Below are positions 55,001 through 63,653 of a stretch of DNA of 64,000 nt, piece by piece. The DNA comes from Macrothele yani (Eukaryota > Arthropoda > Arachnida > Araneae > Macrothelidae). Position 1 is the stretch's first letter. Every line of letters begins with the position of its first letter. Position numbers and translations under genes: made by a program. The notes below the pieces were generated by a model. The model was not told where the DNA came from. It saw nothing but the letters and a program-made list of their open reading frames with translations, and did not search any database. The DNA lies in contig CM076995.1 of NCBI GenBank assembly GCA_039090855.1, positions 121,160,270 through 121,224,269 on the forward strand. Reading direction: 5' to 3'.

Positions 55001-55192
55001 TTTAGATTGGATTCCAAGGGACAGGAAAAGACCCAGAAAAAGACCACGTGGGAGATGGGTGGATGAAATTCGTAAATATGCGGGAGTGACATGGAGGACT
55101 GGCACAAGACAGACCGTTGTGGAGGAAACTTGGGGAGACCTTCGTCCAGCAGTGGATTGATAATGGTTGACAATGATGATGATGATGATGAT
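52033..55192 (+). mobile_element. RTE-clade non-LTR retrotransposon, apparently complete
   Basis: About 3.2 kb: a leader of about 250 bp, one uninterrupted frame for endonuclease plus reverse transcriptase, a very short 3' UTR and a (GAT)n tail (about 55170-55192). A single long ORF, tiny 3' UTR and short-tandem-repeat tail are typical of the RTE clade (BovB-like). It is flanked by (TA)n on both sides, so a target duplication cannot be read. Confidence 0.9.
52287..55160 (+). CDS. RTE-type retrotransposon polyprotein (endonuclease-reverse transcriptase), intact
   Basis: A 957-residue protein with no stop or frameshift. The N-terminal apurinic-type endonuclease shows TYNGRSL, GLSEVRRKGE, YAPTA, MGDFNAKIG and SDHRLV (about residues 25-255). 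The reverse transcriptase shows LLHKKGD, NYRPISLLS, EQAGFRSGYS, FIDYEKAFDSV, GVRQGDTISPKLF and the catalytic LRFADDVVIF (about residue 710), then a thumb region with YLGQQISSEG. The C-terminus WAGHTARR...RPRGRW is characteristic of the clade. Translation may start at Met 1 or at the Met 20 residues later, just before the endonuclease. The intact frame suggests recent activity. Confidence 0.93.
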   Translation: MYLAKAEGAKNPRRTGLGCHLMLTLATYNGRSLSSDSRLLELEEELQRIKWDIVGLSEVRRKGEDLIELKSGHLFYYRGTDTGRTSGVGFIINKKLKDKVVEVESSSDRAARLVIQLSRRYQAQIIQTYAPTASHPEEEIEEFYEEIRDLNNKGKQHLKIIMGDFNAKIGHQQQNETSVGKFGHGNRNQRGNTLVEFAEAEGFFILNSFFKKKPHRKWTWRHPIGTTSEIDFIMCNKKFVIEDCRVLNKFNTGSDHRLVRCKMHLNTKLERGKLIRQTKCIYITNLKKHHNTFKLELKNRFSALEGLTSEEVDISEVNRKVTKALMETATKLAGSKNKLHVNKLSGKTKMLMQKRREMRTTKEDVTSKVEYIELCKTARKSITEDVRKFNCELVRKAIENNQSLKIAKGHLSKGRKQIMALRKEDGSITRNRGEILTRVKDFYSKLYERDDTCTPDIMKGTRVLPVLPAEVAHAIKNMKRGKAPGEDGITIDIIQEASGEIETVLAQIFTRCLNEGKIPEDWNNATMILLHKKGDIEDLRNYRPISLLSVVYKIFTKVLSHRLKVTLDMAQPREQAGFRSGYSTIDHIHVLRELIERAREYELPLCMAFIDYEKAFDSVKPSAVTTALKSCGIEDAYINIINNIYANASAKIRLFENTTHIKIGKGVRQGDTISPKLFNAPLENVFQSLNWENKGIKINGDYLTHLRFADDVVIFATTPSELQSMIQELADKSKEVGLKMNFQKTKVMFNAFTRNEDLSIDGEKLEITDTYVYLGQQISSEGHIDEEINRRTKLAWRAFGRNSIIFKSNMPLCLKRKVFDQCILPVLTYGAETWTLTKRDIQRLQTTQSSMERCMLGITRRDKKRNSWIRKMTRVEDIMIRVKSLKWQWAGHTARRTDHRWTAEILDWIPRDRKRPRKRPRGRWVDEIRKYAGVTWRTGTRQTVVEETWGDLRPAVD

Positions 55193-55219
55193 GATATATA
55201 TATATATATATATATATAT
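55193..55219. repeat. (TA)n tract after the RTE tail
   Basis: Continues directly from the (GAT)n end of the RTE element. A segment of about 50 bp just after it (55223-55275) is repeated at 56419-56460. Confidence 0.9.
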
Positions 55220-55296
55220 GATAGCACAATAAATTTAATCACCTCCTAATTATATCAGGAAGGCAGAGTCGATTATAAGGAATTTGTATGCATATA

Positions 55297-56250
55297 CACT
55301 GAAGCCACACGGATCCACGACCCCTGAACAAGCTCCCACAGTTCACGAAGATTTGATGAAGGCAGGTCAGAGCCTCGAACATCTCTCTCGATGGCATCCC
55401 AGATGTGCTCGATGGGATTGAGGTCAGGTGACCTAGCTGACCAAGGAAGCGAGATCACGTCGGTGGAGTGTTCATCCAACCGTTCGGATACAATTAGGGA
55501 ACGATGGCACGGTGCACTGTCTTGTTGCAGGATGAGGTCCCCAGTGGAATGTTGTAGACACACAAACGGGAGCAAATGGTCGTCCAGGATATCCCGGTAA
55601 CGTTGACCTGTGAGGGACAATGTTACACGTACCAGGGGTCCCATTTCAGTCCACGTAAACAGTCCCCAGACGAGAATGCCACCCCCACCAGCTTGAAGAA
55701 TACCCTGCTGGCAGGAAGGATCCATCGCTTCATGTGGTTTGCGCCGTACTCGTATCATGCCATCCGCATGTACCAACGTGAATCTCGACTCATCAGTCCA
55801 GACAACATTTTTCCACATGTCTAAGGTCCAGTGGCGATGTTCCCGCACCCATGCTAATCTTTGACCCCTGTGATGTGCGGTCAGCAGCGGTACCGTTGTG
55901 GGACGATGGCTTCTGTACCCCATAGCGAGGAGATGGTTCTGGATGGTGTGGTTGCTTACACGTTTTTGTGTACCAGCGGTAAATTACCGAGTGATTTCTT
56001 GCACTGTGGCCCGTCTATCCGCTGTTACAATGCGAGCTAGCCGACGATGACCCCGCTCATCCACACGCTGTTGTCCACGGCAGTTGGCTCTTGCAGGGAT
56101 GATATTACCGGATTCGATGTACTCACGGTGCACCCGTGACATGGCGGCACGTAAAAATCCCAGTGCCTGCACGACTTTCGAGATGGAGTGACCCATTCGT
56201 CGGGCCCCGATAATTTTCCCACGATCAAATGCGCCTAGATTTGCCCACGA
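55297..56250 (-). pseudogene. Tc1-like transposase (family A copy 2)
   Basis: The N-terminal frame (to a stop at about 55985) holds the HTH region GHSISKVVQALGFLRAAMSR. A TAA at CGG-TAA-TTT is shared with copy 3. The second frame 55923-55273 holds TDESRF (Asp), LILQQDSAPCH (Asp) and SPDLNPIEHIWD (Glu) with 36 residues between the last two, so the catalytic residues survive. The start Met region and the C-terminus are deleted. Confidence 0.88.
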
Positions 56251-56393
56251 TGAAATGCGCTTACTGATTCCCGTCGCCTTACTCCTTATATTGTCGGATC
56301 GCTGCATACGTCATGTCGTTTCCGTTTACAGGGCCGCCCACAGCGCCACATTTGCATAACGCCAGCTGTCTCTAATTCAATTGCTCTTCAGTG
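55297..56393 (-). mobile_element. Tc1-like element family A copy 2, internally deleted
   Basis: Bounded by TA at 55295-55296 and 56394-56395. The right end is intact (CAGTG complement of CACTGAAGAGC). At the left end only CACTGAAG remains before internal sequence: about 120 bp present in copy 3 (between CTGAAG and GGAAGCCATACGG) are missing, with GAAG at both deletion edges. Length 1,097 bp against 1,220 bp for the family. Confidence 0.92.
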
Positions 56394-56460
56394 TATATTG
56401 ATATATATATATATATATAGCACGATAAATTTAATGATATCAGGAAGGCAGAGTCGGTTA

Positions 56461-58206
56461 AATGGGATTTCAATGCGGAGTTTGAAGTTAAGGAAGACGA
56501 TGGAAATGAGACGTTGAATCCGCATTCGCCGTAGCTAAAAGAGTGCTTTAATTATTATGTATTTTTGTATTAGACCCAGTTGGCGGCAGAATATTCTTCT
56601 GGTCAAAGGTCTGAGCTCAGAGAGAGGAGTGTGCAAATCCTGAGTGGCCAGTAATAACTCTGCGGCGAGAGGATTCTCTGTTCACGTCTTAGTTAGAAAA
56701 TGCGATCCTAGATGCAATAATGTTAACAGCTGTAACCCTCACACTGTTTGAGTGACCACTTATCAACTATGTGTATCTATATAGGTTTTCATGAATCAGA
56801 ATCTACAACTTGACGGTAGTAGCGTTAAATAAAAAGTGTTGTTTTTCATAAGGTTTCAGATGTCTTCTTTGTAAACGTCCCACTCGAAGAAATCTCGCGT
56901 AACAAGGTTGACATGTGTTTTGAGATAATTATCAGTCAGTATTTATCTCAGTAGTAGCAATACTTTGATTCTGTTATTCTCTTCGTTTTACGCCTACACT
57001 CTTACGCACGTTATCGCAGAAGGAAGCAATCTTTTTTACGAGCTTTTCAGCTCCGAGAGCAGTACTGAAAAACCTTCGGCAGATCTTTATCCGACACCAA
57101 AATTTCTGGTGAGGACTCAAATTCAGGACAAAAGAGGTAACAATTACTTAATTCTAAAATTATCAAAAACTAGGTTACCACACAGTATTTTTAAGGTAAG
57201 GAAAGGTAGTGTAGCGGTGATTTCCTACGGCAAGGAATACGCACTCAACCTTCCGTGTACGAGAAGGTTCCGTTCTACAAAATCCTCGCTTGCATTAAAT
57301 TCGCGTGAACGTTTTTGTTACTAATATTTATGTAAATTGCGTAAGGTAATATAAAAAAATAACGAGAAAAACCAAAAGTTTAATACAAATGAGCATATAT
57401 TTTTGTAAAAGGTACCTGGGAAGTTGGAGAATTTTAAAGAATTTTGCAAAACGATATCACTGACTTGATAAGAATTTTAGTCAGATTCGATGTTGTCTCT
57501 CACTGAAAGGCGTACTTCAATTTCTGGTTGATAAACACTTCATGGCTGACTGAAGAACCCCATAACTGTTGGCTGCTGAGCTTTTTGGCTCACCTCAACC
57601 AACATATAATGTTTATGTCAACTGTATTTGTGGCATTTTTTCTCATCAACAACTCACCCTCATAAACGTAAATCCTAGGAAGTGTGATACGAAGTAAGGA
57701 ACGAAAACTGGCACTTTCTGTTTGATTTAGTATGATCGTCGAGAGCGGGTTCGAGAACTACGCCATATATGGCACCGACGGCGGCTGCGAGAACTCCAAC
57801 AGGCGAGGAACCACACGTAGCGAACACAAGGTGCAGTGCTATGCTACTGTTATTTAACGGCAACTGATTCGTCTAGCGAACGACACCAACTGGTAATCGA
57901 CAAGCCCGCCGAAACCTCAAAGAATAGAATTAGCATACTCTCCCAGCGAGAGAAATAAAATCCCGAGAGTTGGAAAAAGATTGTTCACCGCGATTTTTAT
58001 GCCGCGCATATTTCAGTATTAGTTCTTGTAAAGAAATGAGATATTAAGGATAGCTTGTTCACATGAGAATTTAAGCACTTGGAGATTTTTGTATAGTATG
58101 CTGCTATTTTTCTAGGGTAAAGAAGTGTAGTGTGTATAGATAGCTTGTGACATGCCTGCCCCGCAGGACACACACGACATAAAGGCAAATAGCAGAAAGA
58201 ATGAAC
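56461..58206. other. Non-coding stretch
   Basis: Mixed AT-rich sequence. A weak tRNA-like A box (TAGTGTAGCGG) occurs near 57210 without a good B box. A plus-strand frame at 56965-57324 and a minus-strand frame at 57675-57863 have no recognisable domain. Confidence 0.4.
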
Positions 58207-58278
58207 GTCTGCGTAGCTCAGTTGGTAGAGCGACTTGTTCCGGAATAAGTGGACTCGGGTTCGATGCCCGGCGTGGAC
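58207..58278 (+). tRNA. tRNA-like sequence, probable pseudogene (anticodon region CCG)
   Basis: A 72-nt cloverleaf-like sequence: acceptor GTCTGCG/CGTGGAC pairs fully (two G-T), D-stem GCTC/GAGC is perfect, T-arm TCGGG-TTCGATG-CCCGG pairs, and the A and B boxes are good. The anticodon stem ACTTG/TAAGT leaves an 8-nt loop (TTCCGGAA) instead of 7. This oversize loop and two dispersed relatives argue for a tRNA-derived pseudogene or SINE head; a working tRNA-Arg(CCG) is the alternative. Confidence 0.5.
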
Positions 58279-58281
58279 CAA

Positions 58282-58970
58282 AAATGACGGGGAAATTTAC
58301 TTTGTTATAAGCTCTATAGCGCAAGGAAGGGTATGAACTGACATTTTTCTGGACCAAGGAAGGTTCATATAATATTTATTTTTCTCCGATAAGAAATACT
58401 GGTATGCTGATATTTTTCTACGGTAAAAAAGAGTATTGTAATATTTTTCTAGGTAAGGAAGAGTGATACGCTGATTTTTTTAGGGTAAGAGGAAGTGGTC
58501 AAATGATGTTCTTCTGTAGAAAGACTAATCTACAAGCTTTTTCTACGGTGAGGAAGACTAGTCTATTAATATTTTTCTTACATTTTTGCAATCCGTGATA
58601 GACTGTTAGTAGTACTAGAATTCCATTCCAAATTTGAGTTCAAAAACAAAAATCTTTTTCCTGTTATTGATTAAGTGCTATAGATGATCAGAATTATGCC
58701 CCGATTAGGTTTTCTCCTTAGAAAAGCGCAAACGATCAGAAAATTTCATTTTTCCGGAGAGAAGGAAATTAATAAACCCGAAGAAGCAAAATGATTACAT
58801 TTTGATAGAATGGAGTCTCTAGCTACGTAAATGTAATGTCAGCTCTGAGTTAGAAACTTTTTTGAAAAGGGTCACAATTACTTCATGTCCGTAATGATAA
58901 ATTCGTTATAAACTTAGCGCTTTGAAGTCACCATCTGATGGGGACCTAGTTTAGATAAACATATGCTAGG
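58282..58970. other. Non-coding stretch
   Basis: AT-rich. A loose tandem pattern (ATTTTTCT-A-GGTAAGGAAGAGT and variants) recurs from about 58080 to 58580. No gene recognised. Confidence 0.45.
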
Positions 58971-59065
58971 GGTATGCAAAAGTTTCAGCCGCCTCGCTAG
59001 CGGACGCTGCAGGGGTCTAACCGGTCGGCGACCCGTGCTGTCAGTTCGTACATGAAACCAAGCAT

Positions 59066-59441
59066 GGCGGTCGATAAAGTTCATTTGCGGCACTGTTTGT
59101 TATTCCTGTTTAAGGAAAAGTGCGAGTGAAGCATACGGTTCAATATATCAGGCGTATGACGAAACGGTTATGGGTGAGCGGGCGTGTCGAGAATAGTTTA
59201 CCAGGTTTAAGAAAGGTGATCTAAGCTTGGAAGACAAGCCACGTGCAGGTAGACCGCAGGAACTCGCAGACGAGGAGCTGGAATTGCTTTTGCAAGAGGA
59301 TGCCACACAATCGACCACACAACTGGCGGCACGTTTGAAAGTGGCTCAATCGACGCTGATACGGCGTCTAGAGGCTTTGGGAAAGATTCTGAAGATTGGT
59401 AAGCGGGTTCCGCATACTTTAACGGAGCGTAATATTGGTTA
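59066..59441 (+). pseudogene. mariner transposase N-terminal fragment
   Basis: Frames follow the N-terminal DNA-binding half of a mariner transposase: HLRHCLLFLF, then after a stop-broken segment FKKGDLSLEDKPRAGRP and a second HTH (TTQLAARLKVAQSTLIRRLEALGK), then KRVPHTLTERN, the linker before the catalytic domain. It stops at about 59441, and the catalytic part is not recognisable. An upstream GTATGCAAAAGTTTCAGCCG near 58973 may be its 5' terminal repeat. Confidence 0.75.
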
Positions 59442-59479
59442 ACGTTTGGGCATCTTCGTGTCGTTGCTGAAGAGGTTTC

Positions 59480-59900
59480 GACGGATGAATTTCTTGTGGA
59501 AGGTTGTCACAAGAAATACTGTTGGAACCAGTTCGACGTCGTAGGTGTTACTTTCAGTGCACAGTTATGTTTCGCACACCCTGTATAATGAATGTAACTT
59601 CTATCCCTAAATACGTAAACCAATACTTTGAACTTCTTCATCTCCATTGCAGCAACGAATCGCGCCAGAAGCTTGGTCATGTGGCTTCGTGAAGCTGTAA
59701 AGTCGGGTTATGAAGACATTTCTCCGAAGAGAAGCAGCAACAACAACATGTGTTTTAGTTATTGAAGCCAACGAATTGAAAAACTAATTTGATTTTAACA
59801 TTTAAGGAAATCAACTGGCCCATTTCATAGTCTGATCTTACGACCCGATTTCAGCTGTAATTAATCAACGCATCCGGTGACGGATGTACATTCAATGGGC
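59480..59900. other. Non-coding stretch
   Basis: No recognised gene. It could hold a decayed end of the preceding mariner, but no terminal repeat was matched. Confidence 0.4.
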
Positions 59901-59906
59901 AAAACA

Positions 59907-60900
59907 TTAGATATACCTACCTAATAGCGTGTGCGTCCTCTTCTGGCGTGAATAACAACCTGTATACACGCCGAGGATCGACTCCACCAGATTCCGGAGG
60001 TAATGCACTAATGCTAACCGTGCCTGTTGCAGCAATGTTCTCAACTCCTCCCGAGACGTCGGTCCATGATCCACGGATCTGATGTGCCGCACTACGGCAT
60101 CCCAGAGAACTTCCACAGGGTTTAAATCCGGGTAACTGGGGTGCCACTGAATTGTTCCAAAACTAGCGGCCTGGTGGGTAGGCACATTGTTCTTTTGAAA
60201 CAGACCATCGGCCGCAGGATGCGTGAAGGCCATGAAAGCGTGTAAGTGCGAAGCGGTTAAGGACTTCCCCAGTCACATGAACTGACCTAATGTGTCCCAT
60301 GAGAAAGCTCACCAAACTATCACAGAGCCACCACCGCCTTGAACACAGCCGACCTGGAACGACGGGCCATGGCCTCATGCTGTCGATGCCACACCCGCAC
60401 CTTCCCGTCAGCTCGGTACAGCTGAAAATGGGTCTCATCTGACCACAAGACGCAGCGCCACTCTGCAGAGGTACAGTTTTGATGTTCTTGGCACCAGCCG
60501 AGGTGTAATGTCCGATGACGAGCAGTCAACAGTGGCAAACGAGTAGGGCGTCGGTTCCCGTAGCCCAAGATAACCAGCGTGCGTTGTACCGTTTGTTCGT
60601 TGACGCTGTTTGGGCCTCCGACATTTAACGAGTATCCAGGTTCGTACAAACCGACCGCTTCGTTGCGAAGCGGTCGGTCTGTACGAGCCTGGATACTCTA
60701 CGTCGTACTTCATCATCAGTGGCGTGTGGTCGTCACCGGTTGCTCCCTAGGCGCTGGTACGTCCGTCGATGGTAATTCTCAGTACACCTTTGATACGTCT
60801 GTACTCGGAGAGCAAGCAGTTCTTACCCGGGTTCTTACCACTTGGGCGACATAATGACCCATCTGTCTTGCGCCGACAATGTGTCCATGGTCAAAGTCGC
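59907..60900 (-). pseudogene. Tc1-like transposase remnant (family C) with internal hairpin
   Basis: Minus-strand order: HGHIVGARQMGHY HTH start near 60890, a break at the hairpin 60630-60698, VNEQTVQRTLVILGYGNRRP, WSDETHFQLYRADG with the first catalytic Asp, a frame change near 60330, GLFQKNNVPTH (second Asp replaced by Asn) and YPDLNPVEVLWD with the Glu. Frameshifts and the lost Asp make it inactive. Terminal repeats were not located. Confidence 0.8.
60630..60698. repeat. Inverted duplication (33-bp arms, 3-nt loop)
   Basis: Arms 60630-60662 and 60666-60698 (GAGTATCCAGG...CCGACCGCTTCG) pair with only two mismatches across a TTG loop. It lies inside the reading region of the family C Tc1 transposase and disrupts it. 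Confidence 0.95.
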
Positions 60901-61282
60901 TCGAATAACCATGTTTACTCATGTCCATCGATTGCTATACACTGTTGGGAAGCTCTACTGTCCGCCTATTTATCGCCTGCGTTCGGTTTGGGTCTATTCC
61001 ACTCTGCGCGGGGGATGCCCATGTCAACTGTCTATCACCCCTATCTCAGGAAGGCCAGGTCGGCCTTGGGCTTTACGGACAGGGCCAGACCCGTGTAGAC
61101 CTCCAGCATATGTTTGTATCAAAGGACAGTCTCTGAATTTTTGCCGAGAAGAGTTGTGGCGTTCTTTATTATTTGAAACGTGTATATATGGCTTACTGGA
61201 CACTGCATAAAGTTTGTTCTTCTTAAGTACGTCACTTAAAGTGAAACAGGAGTTACTCAAGAAAACTTCAAGAAAAAGGTTA
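60901..61282. other. Spacer between Tc1 remnant and hAT element
   Basis: May include the terminal part of the Tc1 remnant. No other feature recognised. Confidence 0.35.
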
Positions 61283-61290
61283 CTTACAGT

Positions 61291-62158
61291 CAGAGACGGA
61301 TTTCTCAATAGGCCAACTACGACCGGAAATCTTTAGGCGCGGCAAATTTTATTGGTAGTAAAAATTAACAATTTTCTTAAAAGTGCATAAGAATAATGAA
61401 AGAATTTTTTTTTAATTGAAATAAAAGTGGAAACTAACATTTAGTCTGACAACTGCTGCATACAAGATTGTGTTTCCAAATTCCGATAATCTCCTTTCTC
61501 TTCGACTTGAGAAACCATTGACAAACATATAATACGTTTATCTGTTTGATTATGTTAAAAAACTGAAATGAACACAAACGGGTGGTGGGAGAAAAGAGGG
61601 GTGGGGGTGTTAGAATTACTCTTTGGGGCCAGATAAAAGTTTTCTTTCTTAGATAAAGGAAGATCGCTTTGGGCTTTAGAGGGGAACATTTGCGAGATGT
61701 TCATACAAAGTTATCCCATCTCCCCTTAGAATTAATACAATGGTAGGAGGCAGGGCAAGCGCTGAATTGCTCTGATATGTATCAAAACATTAAAAATTAT
61801 TAAAAAACATAAAAAGGGAAAAAAAGACAGAAAGTTCTACCAAAGCAACTGATTAATTACAAATATTTAATCAATTTGGGAATTGATGGTGAAAATCAAA
61901 AGTAAGGAATTTTTGTCAACGATAGACGAAATTTTGTTGTTAATTGTTGTAAGAAAAACTCTTGTTTACAGTTTCACCATATTTAAACTTTAAATTATTA
62001 TTTTTATTTGTACTTAGTTCTAACATTTCGTTTTGTTCCTCGTTCAGATCCAAATGAGTTACATGAAATTGTAGCCATCAAATTCTTTATTTTAAAGAGG
62101 AGTAGGGGCGGTAAATTTGTCTAGGCCTAGGGGAGGCAAAACCCTAAATCCGTCTCTG
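61291..62158. mobile_element. Non-autonomous hAT element, 868 bp
   Basis: Inverted ends CAGAGACGGATTT and an 8-bp duplication CTTACAGT (61283-61290 and 62159-62166). No transposase frame; the interior is AT-rich, with a GGCCTAGG subterminal segment on the right. The ends differ from the hAT elements at 2121, 35115 and 36646, so it is a fourth hAT family in the window. Confidence 0.92.
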
Positions 62159-62166
62159 CTTACAGT

Positions 62167-62431
62167 TCGTCTTTATTCAGCCCAAACTCCGTTGGCACTT
62201 CACTAATGCAGAACTACAACTCACTGTTCAACAGTATTATTAAATTAATCCAATTAAGTTGAGTTAATAAACCGAAAACTTTATTAATGAAAACTCCAAC
62301 ACTAAATACATAACACCTCCACTTGAACACGAAGATGTCGAGTAAACACAACTTCAAGTGAACGAAGCTTCCACGATTATAACATCACACCACCACACCG
62401 TCACAGTTTTGGCTATTGCTACAACGTTATG
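62167..62431. other. Spacer
   Basis: No feature recognised between the hAT element and the Tc1 copy. Confidence 0.4.
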
Positions 62432-63651
62432 CACTGAAGAGCAATTGAATTAGAGATACCTGTCTAGTAACGTGTAGCACCACCTTTCGCCCTGATGACG
62501 GCGGCGATTCGTCTCGGCATGGACTCGACAAGACACCGGAAGCGTACGGAAGCCATACGGATCCACGACCCCTGAACAAGCTACCACAGTTCACGAAGAT
62601 TTGATACAGGGAGGTCAGAGCCTCGAACATTTCTCTCGATGGCATCCTAGATGTGCTCGATGGGATTGAGGTCAGGTTACCTAGCTGGCCAAGGAAGCGA
62701 GGTCACGTCGGTGGAGTGTTCATTCAACCATTCGGATACAATTCGGGAGCGATGGCACAATGCATTGTCTTGTTGTACGATGAAGTCCCCAGTGGGATAT
62801 TCAAGACGCACAAACGGGAGCAAATGGTCGTCCAGGATATCCCAGTAACGTTGACCTGTGAGGGACGATGTCACACGTACCAGGGGTCCCATTTCAGTCC
62901 ACATAAACAGTCCCCAGACGAGAATGCCACCTCCACCAGCTTGAAGAGTACCCTGCTGGCAAGAAGGATCCATCGCTTCATGTGGTTTGCGCCGTACTCG
63001 TATCCTGCCATCCGCATGTACCAACGTGAATCTCGACTCATCAGCCCAGGCAACATTTTTCCACATGTCTAGGATCCAGTGGCGATGTTCCCGCGCCCAT
63101 GCTAATCTTTGCACCCTGTGATGTGCGGTCAGCAGCGGTACCGTTGTGGGACGATGGCTTCTGTACCCCATAGCGAGGAGATGGTTCTGGATGGTGTGGT
63201 TGCTTACACGTTTTTGTGTACCAGCGGTAAATTACCGAGTGATTTCTTGCGCTGTGGCCCGTCTATCCGCTGTTACAATGTGAGCTAGCCGACGATGACC
63301 CCGCTCATCCACACGCTGTTGTCCACGGCAGTTGGCTCTTGCAGGGATGGTTTTACCAGATTCGATGTACTCACGGTGCACCCGTGACATAGTGGCTCGT
63401 GAAAACCTCAATGCCTGCACGACTTCCGAGATGGAGTGACCCATTCGTCGGGCCCCGACAATTTTCACACGATTAAATGCGCTTAGATCCTTCGTCTTAC
63501 CCATACTGCGTCCGACTCTTACTGATTCCCGTCGTATCACTCCTTATATTGTCGGATCGCTGCATACATCATGTCGTTTCCGTTTACAGGGCCGCCCACA
63601 GCGCCACATTTGCATAACGCCAGCTGTCTCTAATTGAATTGACCTTCAGTG
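62432..63651 (-). mobile_element. Tc1-like element family A copy 3, full length
   Basis: A 1,220-bp element with CACTGAAGAGCAATTGAATT ends. The right flank is TA (63652-63653); the left flank reads TG, probably a mutated TA. It serves as the empty-site reference for the Polinton insertion, because GGCAGG is present once in its transposase gene. Confidence 0.93.
62560..63504 (-). pseudogene. Tc1-like transposase (family A copy 3)
   Basis: The ATG at 63504 (MGKTKDLSAF) starts the HTH region. A TAA shared with copy 2 lies at about 63232-63234. The next frame holds ADESRF (first Asp), FIVQQDNALCH (second Asp), then a TAA replacing Ser just before PDLNPIEH, and a further TAG replacing Trp. The Asp-Glu spacing is 36 residues, as in copy 2. 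It has all domains but at least three stops. Confidence 0.9.
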
Positions 63652-63653
63652 TA

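Noticed and set aside
57190..57290. tRNA-like A box on the plus strand
   Set aside because: The B-box match is poor and no cloverleaf could be formed.
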